Shown here: one piece after another, positions 26,607 to 35,909 of the stretch
Numbering within the stretch: position 1 is the first letter of the stretch
How the letters are laid out: each line of letters begins with the position of its first letter
Assembly: GCA_050953505.1 (NCBI GenBank)
Contig: JBMNMU010000001.1
Span: forward strand, 1,798,001-1,862,000
Reading direction: 5' to 3'
Source: JBMNMU01 sp050953505
GTDB taxonomy: Bacteria; Bacillota; Clostridia; Peptostreptococcales; Anaerovoracaceae
Length of the DNA: 64,000 nt
Program-made: the position numbers and the translations under genes
Notes under the pieces: model-generated
What the model saw: only the letters and a program-made list of their open reading frames with translations
The model's database searches: none
What the model was told of the DNA's origin: nothing

Positions 26607-28670
26607 TTACTCACCTCCCATATGGATCATCCCAATGGCCTGAATTTGCACATTTGTATCGATTTCGTTGAAAGAAAGAACAACCAGGTTAGGAATAAAC
26701 TGATCGATCAATCTTTTAAAATAAATACGCACAACAGGAGAAGTTAGTACAATGGTTTGATTCATTATCTCCTTCAGCTTTTCTATTTGCTCTGTCACAC
26801 CTTCTACGATGTGCTGTACCACCTGAGGCTCAATGGTTAAATAAGTACCATGCTCGCTTTTCTTTACGGAATTTAAAATAAGATTCTCTATTTCCTGATC
26901 TAGTGTAATCACCTTAATACTGCTGCCATCAGAATATTTTCTTGTAATGGTCCTCTTTAGTCTTTGGCGCACATATTCCGTAAGCATATCTGTGTCCTTC
27001 ACTGCTACGCCATGATCTCCCAATGTTTCTAGAATGCTCTCCATATCTCTTATTGGGATTCCTTCCTTTAACAGGTTCACCAATATTTTCTGAAGATCTG
27101 ACATGTTTATTACATTTGGTATTACATCATCTACAATTGCCTGGTTATTTTTTGCCACATTCTCAAGGAGTACATTGATGTCCTGGCGGCTTAGCAGTTC
27201 ATGGATATGTTTCTTAACTGTTTCCGACATATGGGTAACAATGACAGATAGTGCATCGATTACCGTATATCCATAAATCTCAGCCATCTCTCTTTCACTT
27301 TCTGTAATCCATTTTCCTGGTATTCCATAGGCCGGTTCAATGGTATCTATACCCTCAATGGTGCCGGTGGTGTCTCCTGAATCTAATGCTAGATAATAGT
27401 CTACAAGCACCTCTCCCTTGGCAACCTCTTCTCCTTTAATCTTGATCAGATACTGGTTAGGGTTAATCATTCCATTGTCTCTTAGCCTTACCGTTGGCAC
27501 CACCACGCCCATGTCTAAAGCAAATTGTTTTCGGAAAATAACAATTCGGTCGATAAAGCTTCCCCCGCTCCCTTCATCTACTAAGGGAAGTAAGGAATAT
27601 CCAAACTCCATTTCTATGGCTTCCACGCCTAAAAGGTTATATACATTATCAATATTTCTATAATAATCCGCCTCACTAGTACCTTCTGCTTCCAAGGCGC
27701 TCATTTCCTCTTGTTCTTCTTGTTGCTCTAGCTTGACCGCATTTCTGCTGAGCATGATTCCCATAGTAATGAGCACAATGCCTAAAATGGCAATCTGAAT
27801 AACTGGAGCTCCTGGGATGAAGCACATGGTTAGAATAACGATTCCTGAAATGATCAATACCCTTGGTTGTGATAGGAATTGCTTTTTTACATCCTCATTT
27901 AAATTGCCTTCTGATGCAGCTCTTGTTACAATCATTCCTGTGGCAGTGGAAATCATTAAAGCAGGAATTTGGCTCACTAATCCATCCCCTACAGTAGCGA
28001 TGGTATAAATGGATAAGACCTGGCTGAAAGACATTCCACCTTGCACCATACCTATGGTGGTTCCTGCAATAAGGTTGATTGCAGCTATAATCATAGAGGC
28101 AACGGCATCCCCTTTAACGAGCTTTGTGGCACCATCCATAGCACCGTAGAACTCTGCCTCTCTCTGAACATCAGACCTTCTTTTCTTCGCTTCATCTTCG
28201 GTAATTAATCCAGAGCTTAAATCTGCATCAATAGCCATTTGTTTCCCTGGCATAGCATCTAATGTAAACCTTGCAGATACTTCAGCAATTCTTTCTGCTC
28301 CCTTGGTGATAACGATAAATTGAACAACCAAGATAATAATGAAAACAATAAATCCTACTATTGCATTTCCTTGAAGTACAAAGCTTCCAAAGGTAGCAAT
28401 AACTTGACCTGCCTGTCCCCCATTGGAAAGAATCAACCTTGTCGAGGAGATGTTTAATGCTAATCTAAGGATGGTTGTAATTAATAACAAAGAAGGGAAA
28501 ATTGAGAACTCCAAAGGACCCTTGATAAACATTGTGGTTAGTAAAATAACAAGGGACACTGAAATGCTTATTATGAACATCATATCAAGGAAAAAAGGAG
28601 GCAATGGAATGACAATCAGTGCAATGATTGCCACTACAAATATTACCACAGCATTGTTAATTATTTTCAT
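26607..28670 (-). CDS. flhA: flagellar type III export protein FlhA
   Basis: The 687-residue protein has about seven to eight membrane helices in residues 1-310, the conserved cytoplasmic loop with RFTLDAMPGKQMAIDADL (about 145-165), and a large cytoplasmic domain (350-687) that docks chaperone-substrate complexes. FlhA forms the nonameric export gate ring. Its ATG overlaps the flhB stop by 4 nt, so translation is coupled. Length is as expected for the family. Confidence 0.97.
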   Translation of the reverse strand: MKIINNAVVIFVVAIIALIVIPLPPFFLDMMFIISISVSLVILLTTMFIKGPLEFSIFPSLLLITTILRLALNISSTRLILSNGGQAGQVIATFGSFVLQGNAIVGFIVFIIILVVQFIVITKGAERIAEVSARFTLDAMPGKQMAIDADLSSGLITEDEAKKRRSDVQREAEFYGAMDGATKLVKGDAVASMIIAAINLIAGTTIGMVQGGMSFSQVLSIYTIATVGDGLVSQIPALMISTATGMIVTRAASEGNLNEDVKKQFLSQPRVLIISGIVILTMCFIPGAPVIQIAILGIVLITMGIMLSRNAVKLEQQEEQEEMSALEAEGTSEADYYRNIDNVYNLLGVEAIEMEFGYSLLPLVDEGSGGSFIDRIVIFRKQFALDMGVVVPTVRLRDNGMINPNQYLIKIKGEEVAKGEVLVDYYLALDSGDTTGTIEGIDTIEPAYGIPGKWITESEREMAEIYGYTVIDALSVIVTHMSETVKKHIHELLSRQDINVLLENVAKNNQAIVDDVIPNVINMSDLQKILVNLLKEGIPIRDMESILETLGDHGVAVKDTDMLTEYVRQRLKRTITRKYSDGSSIKVITLDQEIENLILNSVKKSEHGTYLTIEPQVVQHIVEGVTEQIEKLKEIMNQTIVLTSPVVRIYFKRLIDQFIPNLVVLSFNEIDTNVQIQAIGMIHMGGE

Positions 28671-29737
28671 GTTTGCTTATCCTTATTCTTTCTGTTATTA
28701 AATACCCAGGCCATTACTTCTGCTACTGCTTGGTAAAACTCTTCAGGGATATACTCATTTATTTCTACTGCTTCATACAAGCTTCTAGCTAGGGGACGAT
28801 TTTCTGTTATAGCAATGTTGTTTTTTTCGCCGGCCTCAATTATTCGCAAAGCCACATGGCCCTGCCCCTTTGCTAGAACCATGGGGGCAAAGTCCTTATC
28901 TATATCATATTTTAGAGCCACAGCAAAGTGAGTGGGGTTTCTTACTATGACATCTGCTTGCGGTACCTGCTGCAGCATACGATTCATACTAAGACTTCTT
29001 TGTTTTTCTCTGATTTTTCCTTTTATAAAAGGATCTCCTTCTGTCTGCTTATATTCTTCCTTCACTTCATGCTTGGTCATCTTTAATTTCTTTTCATAGT
29101 CATACTTCTGGTACATAAAATCCAAGGCCGCTATGCCTACAAACAATATACAAATCTTGTAGACCATGGCCATGGTTCTGTCTAGTAAAAAAGCTAGATT
29201 ACTGTCCAAACTAGTGTTTAATATGTCCGGTGTTACCAAGAGCAGCTCCTGAACATCGGAGTATATAATCCATATAATAATAGCAATTTTCAGCAGGGAC
29301 TTCACAAGCTGCACGATAGATCTTAAGGAAAGCATTCTCTTAAATCCCTGAATTATATTTATACGGCTAAATTTAAATTTTAATAAATCACCTGATATCA
29401 GAAAGCGAGTTTGAACTCCTGTCATAAGAATGCCTACCAACGCCAGAATGATTAAAATAGGTGTGACGGAAATATAAAATACTTTAACACCTTCCACTAA
29501 CATGGATGTGCAGGTTTGTATAGTCAATTTATGTAGGCTTTCGATTTTGATCATCTGACTCAGGTATAATTCTTTTATCTGTGCTACGATGAAGCTTCCT
29601 AGTTTACTTAAAAGGATAAACCCTACCAGCAAAACAACGACGCTAATGACATCCTTACTTTGAAAGGCATTTCCTTTTTTTCGTTCATCCCGCCTTTTTT
29701 TGGGGGTCGCTTTTTCAGTTTTATTGCTCTCTGCCAC
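28667..29737 (-). CDS. flhB: flagellar export switch protein FlhB
   Basis: The start is GTG 29737 (356 residues), set by AAGGGGGG 6 nt upstream; the frame extends to 29779. The N-terminal ESNKTEKATPKKRRDERKKG is the classic FlhB start. Four membrane helices follow, then the cytoplasmic domain with the autocleavage motif NPTH in VIVRNPTHFAVALKY. FlhB switches the export gate from rod/hook to filament substrates. It follows fliR after a 113-bp gap that holds no gene. Confidence 0.97.
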   Translation of the reverse strand: MAESNKTEKATPKKRRDERKKGNAFQSKDVISVVVLLVGFILLSKLGSFIVAQIKELYLSQMIKIESLHKLTIQTCTSMLVEGVKVFYISVTPILIILALVGILMTGVQTRFLISGDLLKFKFSRINIIQGFKRMLSLRSIVQLVKSLLKIAIIIWIIYSDVQELLLVTPDILNTSLDSNLAFLLDRTMAMVYKICILFVGIAALDFMYQKYDYEKKLKMTKHEVKEEYKQTEGDPFIKGKIREKQRSLSMNRMLQQVPQADVIVRNPTHFAVALKYDIDKDFAPMVLAKGQGHVALRIIEAGEKNNIAITENRPLARSLYEAVEINEYIPEEFYQAVAEVMAWVFNNRKNKDKQT

Positions 29738-29850
29738 AATAATCCCCCCTTTTATCCGCGGAAGCTCTAATATGCTCAAATAAATAAGTGGCTACGCCAG
29801 GGATGCCCCTCTGCACTCCCCCTATTTTAAACAGTGGGAAACGATATTTC

Positions 29851-30621
29851 CTACTGTATAAAATAAAACAATACGTCCTGTAGCCTTTCCAGCATAATCA
29901 TATTCATCCTACTCATATATCTCACAATCATAGGTAGGATTGTAATGATTACAACTAGGCCTACAAAAAGCTTTAGCTGTAGGTTGATAACAAACACATT
30001 AATATTGGGGACAACCCTCATCATAATGCCTACCGCAACCTCAACGATAATTTCTATTATAATCACTGGCAAAGCCAGCTGTAGCGCATATACCAATATA
30101 TATCCAAAAAGGTCTACCATATAAAAGCCCACGTTAGGATTCACAGCATCAAAGCCTATTGGGATGACATGATAGGACCTTGCAGCAACGGCCATCAATG
30201 TAATATGACTGTTGGTTATAAAAAATATTAATATATACATGGTGGTGAGCAGATTCCCGCTGATGGATATTTGTGAATTGGTATTAGGGTCATACAAGGT
30301 AGCCATACTGATTCCCATCTGAAGGTCTATAACCTCTCCGCCAAAATGAAAGAGAGAGACAAAGAGCTGCATGACAAACCCCATCGCAAATCCTACTCCA
30401 AATTCCTTAAATAAGGAAAGGATGATTTCTATAGATGTATAGTCCATCACATATACGTTTTGCAGCTGATAGGTTATGTTGAAAGCAATGCCTAGAGCAA
30501 GCCCTACTTTTACCATGGAAGGAATGTTTCTTCTCCCGAAGATGGGGTTCATAAAAACAACTCCTGCCATTCTGCAGCCTGCAAATAAGAAAATCATGTA
30601 GCTATTAAAATCAAATCCCAA
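29851..30621 (-). CDS. fliR: flagellar export protein FliR
   Basis: The frame is open to TTG 30663, but there is no ribosome-binding site there because the fold-back repeat starts just beyond. TTG 30621 has CGGGAG 6 nt upstream and gives 256 residues starting MGFDFNSYMIFLFAGCRM, close to the family's usual length. The protein has six or so membrane helices, with the conserved RMAGVVFMNPIFGRRNIP near the start. FliR forms the export-gate core with FliP and FliQ. Normally fliQ and fliR almost touch; here about 460 bp separate them. Confidence 0.93.
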   Translation of the reverse strand: MGFDFNSYMIFLFAGCRMAGVVFMNPIFGRRNIPSMVKVGLALGIAFNITYQLQNVYVMDYTSIEIILSLFKEFGVGFAMGFVMQLFVSLFHFGGEVIDLQMGISMATLYDPNTNSQISISGNLLTTMYILIFFITNSHITLMAVAARSYHVIPIGFDAVNPNVGFYMVDLFGYILVYALQLALPVIIIEIIVEVAVGIMMRVVPNINVFVINLQLKLFVGLVVIITILPMIVRYMSRMNMIMLERLQDVLFYFIQ

Positions 30622-30673
30622 TCTGCTCTCCCGTTCTCTGTTTGATAAGTTGCTACTGTTCAATAACTAGTAT

Positions 30674-30975
30674 GGGCGGATGTGTTGACTGCGGTTGAAG
30701 CCAGATGTTGGAGGTGTTTTGCAAATACTAGGCGATACTCTCTGCTGAAATCGAGCAACATGTTCAGCTCCTGTCAAACACGTTCTCAGTAGGTTTGTTT
30801 GACAGTCTGAACATGGCGACTGAAAAATTTCTATCGTTCGAGATCGATGAAATTTCTGTATAAATTCTGCCTAACAAAACACTAGCGTGTTTTGGGCAGA
30901 ATGTTAAGCTGAAGCGTTGAGAGTATCAAAACACCGACCTGCTGGCGAGAACGCAGACAATGTATCCGCTTGGGC
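30674..30975. repeat. 300-bp fold-back element between fliQ and fliR
   Basis: The two ends are imperfect inverted repeats: GGGCGGAT..TGCGG..GCCAG..GGTGTTTT..GATACTCTC on the left against GAGAGTATC..AAAACACC..CTGGC..CGCA..ATCCGC..GGGC on the right. Inside are three more hairpins: CATGTTCAG..TGTCAAAC/GTTTGACA..CTGAACATG (30758-30815), AAATTTC.ATCG/CGAT.GAAATTT (30827-30854) and TTCTGCC..CAAAACAC/GTGTTTTG..GGCAGAA (30864-30901). There is no coding frame. The last hairpin equals that at 4.9 kb. It has the form of a MITE or large REP-like element. Confidence 0.85.
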
Positions 30976-30996
30976 AAACTTTGAACAGTATCTACA

Positions 30997-31083
30997 CAGC
31001 CACAGCCATTCATCTCTCGGTCTGGTGGCTGGCAGCCACAGCCATTCATCTCTCGGTCTAATGGCTGGCGGTCTGGTGGCTGG
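30997..31083. repeat. short tandem repeat before fliQ stop
   Basis: CAGCCACAGCCATTCATCTC is repeated twice with CGGTCTGGTGGCTGG-type spacers, and a partial third copy runs up to the fliQ stop codon. The arms CAGCCAC and GTGGCTG are complementary. Confidence 0.75.
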
Positions 31084-31350
31084 CTAGATGTTTATGGCTA
31101 TGAATTCAAAGAGGCGGTTTACAAAGTCTACCATCTGTTGCAGCATCCACCCACCAAATATAATCATTATGACACCAATGAGAATAAGCTTGGGTACAAA
31201 TGTCATGGTTTGCTCATTGATGGAGGTTGCCGCCTGAAAAATAGAAATAACCAGACCCACCAACATGCTGACGATGAGGATGGGCCCCGCCACTTTAAAT
31301 CCAGTCATAATTGCGTCTCTAAATATTTCTGTAAGCTGCGCACTATCCAC
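31084..31350 (-). CDS. fliQ: flagellar export protein FliQ
   Basis: This 88-residue protein has two hydrophobic helices (about 14-38 and 52-76) and the family start MDSAQLTEIFRDAIMTGFKVAGPIL. FliQ is a small subunit of the export-gate core with FliP and FliR. It lies 16 nt after fliP. The repeat-filled gap downstream separates it from fliR. Confidence 0.96.
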   Translation of the reverse strand: MDSAQLTEIFRDAIMTGFKVAGPILIVSMLVGLVISIFQAATSINEQTMTFVPKLILIGVIMIIFGGWMLQQMVDFVNRLFEFIAINI

Positions 31351-31366
31351 TATACTTCCTCCTTCA

Positions 31367-32020
31367 TCAGTTGTAGGTCATCACTAAGGTTTTTATTAAT
31401 AGCCCCCATCCATTGACCACTACAAATAGCATCACCTTAAAAGGCAGCGAAATCATAACAGGAGGCAGCATAATCATTCCCATAGACATAAGGGTACTGG
31501 CTACTATCATATCAATAATTAAAAAAGGTATAAAAATTAAAAATCCAGTTAAAAAGGCTCTTTTCAATTCACTAGTGATAAAAGCAGGGACAACAATATG
31601 TAAAGGTAACTCTGCAGGCTCTAACTGCTGGACAGATTGGTCCGCAGACATATCCTTAAAAAGCTCTACTTCTCCCACAGTGGTTTGGGCGAGCATAAAC
31701 TCCTTTAATGGCACCGATGCCCTATCTAAAAACTCCTGAGTTTCTATGATCCCATCGTTATAAGGCTGCAAAGCCGTTTCATTAATTTCTCCCAATACTG
31801 GTTGCATGATGAAAAATGTAATAAATAATGCCAGACCAATAAGGACTTGATTGGGTGGTGTCTGCTGCAATCCCAAGGCATTCCTTAGAAGTGAGAGCAC
31901 AATGACGATTCTCGTAAAGCAAGTCATCATTAGTAGTAAAAAGGGTGCTATTCCAATCAAAGTTAACACCATAATGATCTTTACTGCATCAGAGCCTTGT
32001 CCATTTATGATGAACTCCAT
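31367..32020 (-). CDS. fliP: flagellar export protein FliP
   Basis: The 217-residue protein carries the FliP signatures SLLRNALGLQQTPPNQVLIGLALF and FLIIDMIVASTLMSMGMMMLPP-like text near residue 170. Four membrane helices are evident. It is shorter than typical FliP because the usual cleaved signal peptide is missing, a common form in Firmicutes. FliP forms the pentameric core of the export gate. It follows fliO after a 36-bp gap. Confidence 0.96.
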   Translation of the reverse strand: MEFIINGQGSDAVKIIMVLTLIGIAPFLLLMMTCFTRIVIVLSLLRNALGLQQTPPNQVLIGLALFITFFIMQPVLGEINETALQPYNDGIIETQEFLDRASVPLKEFMLAQTTVGEVELFKDMSADQSVQQLEPAELPLHIVVPAFITSELKRAFLTGFLIFIPFLIIDMIVASTLMSMGMIMLPPVMISLPFKVMLFVVVNGWGLLIKTLVMTYN

Positions 32021-32056
32021 CTTTATTTAACACCTCTTTCGTATTTACACTGCTTG

Positions 32057-32413
32057 TCACTGTCTCTCATTACTTTTTACCTTCTCTACCTTGTCTACGA
32101 CAGATTTTACTAATTCTGCAAAGCCTCCATCAGATGCTTTGGGAGTCTGGGGAATAGGTATAGGCTCCTCCAGCTTCGTCATAAGCTGAACGCTTTGGTC
32201 ACTGGCGCCTACCATATACTGCTCTCCATTAACCTCTATGATAATTACTGCCCCGGTCCTACTGACCTGCAGCCGCTCTACAACCTTGATATGCTTTCCG
32301 GAAGAGAGGGGCCCCATCCTTCGGGCATACCATTTGCTGGCATAATAAGTCAGGCCAATCACCAAAGCCACGCCTAAAAAGGCGAATATCATTGACAAAA
32401 CATCTTGAATCAC
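32057..32413 (-). CDS. fliO: flagellar biosynthetic protein FliO/FliZ
   Basis: The 118-residue protein starts at GTG 32413 behind AGGAGG. One N-terminal membrane helix (about 5-26) is followed by a basic stretch and the FliO core HIKVVERLQVSRTGAVIIIEVNGEQYMVGASDQSV. FliO stabilises FliP during export-gate assembly. Its position between cheY and fliP is the standard one. Confidence 0.9.
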   Translation of the reverse strand: MIQDVLSMIFAFLGVALVIGLTYYASKWYARRMGPLSSGKHIKVVERLQVSRTGAVIIIEVNGEQYMVGASDQSVQLMTKLEEPIPIPQTPKASDGGFAELVKSVVDKVEKVKSNERQ

Positions 32414-32430
32414 TTAGCAGAATCCTCCTG

Positions 32431-32799
32431 TTATTCTCCCAGAACATTTTTGACTGTTTGAATCAGTCGATCTGGTTTGAATGGTTTCACAATAAAATCT
32501 AATGCTCCTAGTTTAATGGCTTCGACAACCATCCCCTCTTGGCCCATTGCAGAACACATAACTACCTTAGCTTCCGGATCTGCTTCCTTAATGCTGCGTA
32601 AAGCTTGAATCCCATCCATAACCGGCATCGTAATATCCATCAAAACCAATGCAGGCTTGTTTTCTTTATATTTAGCCACTGCATCCTCACCATCACCTGC
32701 TTCGATAAATTCCGTATAACCGGATTTCTTCAGGTTGTCTTTAATCATCATCCTCATAAAAGCTGCGTCATCAACAATTAAAATCTTATTCATTTTCAA
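32431..32799 (-). CDS. cheY: chemotaxis response regulator CheY
   Basis: This 122-residue single receiver domain has the acidic pair D10-D11, the phosphorylation site D55 (LVLMDITMP), the switch Thr/Ser region (VVMCSAMGQ) and K in FIVKPFKP. Phosphorylated by CheA, it binds the motor switch FliM/FliY. The start is TTG 32799 or the ATG two codons on at 32793; AAAGG lies upstream. It stands between fliY and fliO, as in Bacillus-type clusters. Confidence 0.96.
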   Translation of the reverse strand: MKMNKILIVDDAAFMRMMIKDNLKKSGYTEFIEAGDGEDAVAKYKENKPALVLMDITMPVMDGIQALRSIKEADPEAKVVMCSAMGQEGMVVEAIKLGALDFIVKPFKPDRLIQTVKNVLGE

Positions 32800-32841
32800 T
32801 ATGTACCTTTCATAGATTTGTTTTTTAGTCTGATGTATTAT

Positions 32842-33996
32842 TTAAAAGCTTTCTTTTGCTTTTATAATCTCTGTTATTCTTACGCTATAATTATCGTCTA
32901 CTACCACCACGTCCCCCCGGGCGATAAGCTTGCCATTAGCTACCACATCTACCTGATCTCCTGCTTGGCGATCCAGCTCCACAATATTACCTAAAGTGAG
33001 CTCTGCGATATCTTTGATTTTTTTCTTTGTTCTTCCAAGCTCAACGGTAATCTGTATAGGCACAGACATAATCAAGTCCAAATTATTCTCCCCACTAGGG
33101 TTTTCTGCAGGACTTTGCATTTCCAGGCTTCTGTATTGAAAGGGGTCAGCCTGAATTTCTTGTCTTTGGATGGTATGCCCAGAGGGTTGGGAAGTCGCGG
33201 GTTGTGAAAATTCAGGTGCTTGAATAGGTGGTTCATTAGCCATTAAGGACTCTTGAAATACCGGTTCATCTTGTGTAAATCCCTGAGTTCCAGCGGATAA
33301 GAGTTCTTCGATTTCACTTTGTGTCAATCCCTGGGATTCATCTTGTGAAAATCCTTCCGTTTCAAGCTGTTCAGCATCAAAGCCCACCTCATTGGTTCCA
33401 AAGGACATAGAGATAATATCTTTTGCCAGATTAGGCTCCATGGCACTAATAAATTCACTTTGTACCAATCCGTCAATGTTAAGGTCAAAATTTATACTGA
33501 CCAGAGTTCCTGAATCTCCTGCAATAATCTGTTTAACGCTATCAAGGTTAGTAGTGTCCATTACCTCTGGTGGTGAAATATTAACCGGCCTCCCCAAAAA
33601 GGTGGCCAAGGCACTTGCTGCAGATCCCATCATTTGATTCATAATTTCACATAGGGCACTGATGCTTATTTCGTCCAGCTCCTGCATCTCTTCCGGGTCT
33701 ATGGATAACAAATGGCTTAGAATCTTTTTTAGGTCTTCCTCTCTTAAGAGCAGCATATTAGATCCACGGATGCCTTCTACATATTTAATCAAAACACCTA
33801 CCACAGGCTCTAAATATGAAAAGTTAAACTCTTCTACCTTTTTAACTTCAATTTTTGGTGTGGTTATATTCACCTTTTTATCTAGTATGGTAGACATGGC
33901 CGTAGCAGCAGAGCCCATACTAATATTCATAACCTCACCAATTACATCAATCTCCATCTCGTTCAAATTATTTGCATCTATATGTTGATTTGTCAT
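32842..33996 (-). CDS. fliY: flagellar motor switch phosphatase FliY
   Basis: The 384-residue protein combines a CheC-like half with two phosphatase signatures (EVMNISMGSAATAM near residue 20 and EIMNQMMGSAASAL near 115), a Gln/Pro-rich linker (about 215-300) and a C-terminal SpoA/FliN domain (VPIQITVELGRTKKKIKDI...). It therefore replaces FliN in the C-ring and dephosphorylates CheY-P at the motor. It overlaps fliM by 4 nt. Confidence 0.96.
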   Translation of the reverse strand: MTNQHIDANNLNEMEIDVIGEVMNISMGSAATAMSTILDKKVNITTPKIEVKKVEEFNFSYLEPVVGVLIKYVEGIRGSNMLLLREEDLKKILSHLLSIDPEEMQELDEISISALCEIMNQMMGSAASALATFLGRPVNISPPEVMDTTNLDSVKQIIAGDSGTLVSINFDLNIDGLVQSEFISAMEPNLAKDIISMSFGTNEVGFDAEQLETEGFSQDESQGLTQSEIEELLSAGTQGFTQDEPVFQESLMANEPPIQAPEFSQPATSQPSGHTIQRQEIQADPFQYRSLEMQSPAENPSGENNLDLIMSVPIQITVELGRTKKKIKDIAELTLGNIVELDRQAGDQVDVVANGKLIARGDVVVVDDNYSVRITEIIKAKESF

Positions 33997-35003
33997 TTGA
34001 CAGGGTCACTTCCTCTCTTTAAAATCTCTTTTATCCCAATGGCCTTTTTCTTGTTAAAGGTCCCTACTTCCCCTCTAAACCAAACTGTATCCCCAACCGT
34101 TACTTCTGCTAAGGAATCGGCACGCTTATCCAGCTTTATAATATCGCCCACTTCTAAATCTATCAGCTCATGGGAGAATACTTCAGTGCTTCCCAATATA
34201 CCCTTTATCTCTAAAAAAGAATCGCTGATCCTATTTAGAATATCCGCCCTTCTTTGAGCTTCTGTATGCTGGTCTCCTTTTTTTGCTCTTTTTGTCTGGG
34301 CATCTTTTTTCTTAAACAACAGATCTAGTGTTGAGGCAGGTATACAAATGTTGATTTTTCCCTGTGATTCATTAACTGTAATATTCATTACAATAATAAC
34401 TACGTTGTCATCTGCTCCTATCCCTTGTAAAATCCTTGAGTTGGTCTCCAGCTTGGTCAGCCTAGGGGAAACCTCTATATAATCAGACCAAGGGTTTTTC
34501 ATGAGATTTACCATGCCCCTCATGGTGTGCTCCAAAATTCCCAGTTCAATTTCAGTAAACTCCCTGTCTTGCTCTAAAGGCCTTCCAAGGCCTCCTAAGA
34601 GACGGTCGATACTGCAGAAGGCAATTTCCTTTGACACGTCCATGATGATAAGGTTGTCATCTTCCTCCCCATCTTTTATAGAAAAGTCTATCATTCCAAC
34701 TAGGACAGAATCTGGCAACGCATTATTGAATTCATAGTACTGTTGCTCCTCAACCTCTAGTATTTCTACATGAGTATAGGTCTGCAATAAAGCGGTAATA
34801 TGGGAAGAAAGTATCCGTGCATATGTTTCGTATATGCTATTCAACAGCTTAAGCTGCTCCCTTGTAAAGAGTTTTGGACTTCTAAAGTCATAATCCTTAA
34901 CCCTTTTCCCTGTAGCATGCTCTTGGCTTTCTTCTTCTTCTATTCCTTGAGTCAGGCTTTTTAACAAGCTGTCAATCTGATTTTGCGATAATATCTCTGC
35001 CAT
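33993..35003 (-). CDS. fliM: flagellar motor switch protein FliM
   Basis: The 336-residue protein has the N-terminal CheY-P-binding helix (LSQNQIDSLLKSL), a CheC-like middle domain and a C-terminal SpoA domain (about 255-330). It forms the C-ring with FliG and FliY. The gene starts 9 nt after motB stops, so fliL, which usually lies between them, is absent. Its stop overlaps the fliY start. Confidence 0.97.
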   Translation of the reverse strand: MAEILSQNQIDSLLKSLTQGIEEEESQEHATGKRVKDYDFRSPKLFTREQLKLLNSIYETYARILSSHITALLQTYTHVEILEVEEQQYYEFNNALPDSVLVGMIDFSIKDGEEDDNLIIMDVSKEIAFCSIDRLLGGLGRPLEQDREFTEIELGILEHTMRGMVNLMKNPWSDYIEVSPRLTKLETNSRILQGIGADDNVVIIVMNITVNESQGKINICIPASTLDLLFKKKDAQTKRAKKGDQHTEAQRRADILNRISDSFLEIKGILGSTEVFSHELIDLEVGDIIKLDKRADSLAEVTVGDTVWFRGEVGTFNKKKAIGIKEILKRGSDPVK

Positions 35004-35012
35004 TATTTACTC

Positions 35013-35810
35013 CTAATTCTCAATATTCTCGCCCTCAACCTCAGTCCTATCCTCTAGTTGATAGATCCTGTTAAGCTGATCTTGAATGGGATCATTCTTT
35101 GCGATTAAGAGTTCTACTCTTCTGTTTTTTGCTCTATTAGCCTCGGAATCATTTGGTGCAACAGGACGATGCATGCCATATCCTACGGCCATCAGCTTTG
35201 AAGGGTCCTTAATATGGTTGTCTTCTAGAAAGGATAGAACCCTATTGGCTCGATCCGTAGAGAGCTCCCTGTCATCAACCATTCCCACACCTCTATCCGC
35301 TTCAGCAGTATGCCCATCAATACGAATTACTTTTACTGTGGGCTCTACTTCTTCTATTGCGTCTCCTACTGCAGAAAGCACTTCTTGCCCTTCGGGCCTC
35401 AGATCTGCACGGTCTGGATAAAAAAACAAGGAGGACATGAATCGCACAAAAACTGCATCTTGCCCCTTTTGTACCTCTACCGAATCATTGAGCTGGTGCT
35501 CATCAACATAGCCTTTTAAGTACCGGAAGAGATCCTCTAGGTCTTCAATTTCTGCGACACCCTCTTCACTATACATTCCGGAGACCATGTCAATGTCCCC
35601 ATCCTGAAGCTCACTTTCCTCCAGTCGTAGCTGTTCTAAGGTCTCTGGATCTGCCGTAAAGGCTTTTACCAGCAGCCTATATTTTTCTTGGTCAATGGAT
35701 GACATGGAGTAAAGCAATACAAAAAACACTAGAATCAATGTAACCATATCTGCATAGGTGGCTAACCATGCATCCTTATTCAAACCTTTTTTCTTTTTAC
35801 GACGCGCCAT
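35013..35810 (-). CDS. motB: flagellar stator protein MotB
   Basis: The start is ATG 35810 (265 residues), behind AGAGGGACAAGG; the frame extends to 35840. One membrane helix (about 18-40) holds the proton/sodium-binding aspartate in WLATYADMVTLILVFFVLLYSMS. The periplasmic OmpA-like peptidoglycan-binding domain (about 120-250) shows DGHTAE and ANRVLSFL motifs. MotB anchors the MotA stator ring to the cell wall. It follows motA after a 99-bp gap. Confidence 0.95.
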   Translation of the reverse strand: MARRKKKKGLNKDAWLATYADMVTLILVFFVLLYSMSSIDQEKYRLLVKAFTADPETLEQLRLEESELQDGDIDMVSGMYSEEGVAEIEDLEDLFRYLKGYVDEHQLNDSVEVQKGQDAVFVRFMSSLFFYPDRADLRPEGQEVLSAVGDAIEEVEPTVKVIRIDGHTAEADRGVGMVDDRELSTDRANRVLSFLEDNHIKDPSKLMAVGYGMHRPVAPNDSEANRAKNRRVELLIAKNDPIQDQLNRIYQLEDRTEVEGENIEN

Positions 35811-35909
35811 AACCTTGTCCCTCTTTGACCTGCAGTTCAAGAATCTATACTAAATCGCTAGCTTGCCTTTTTCCCTCAAGCTGCTGTAAGATTTCAACTG
35901 TTTCTCATA

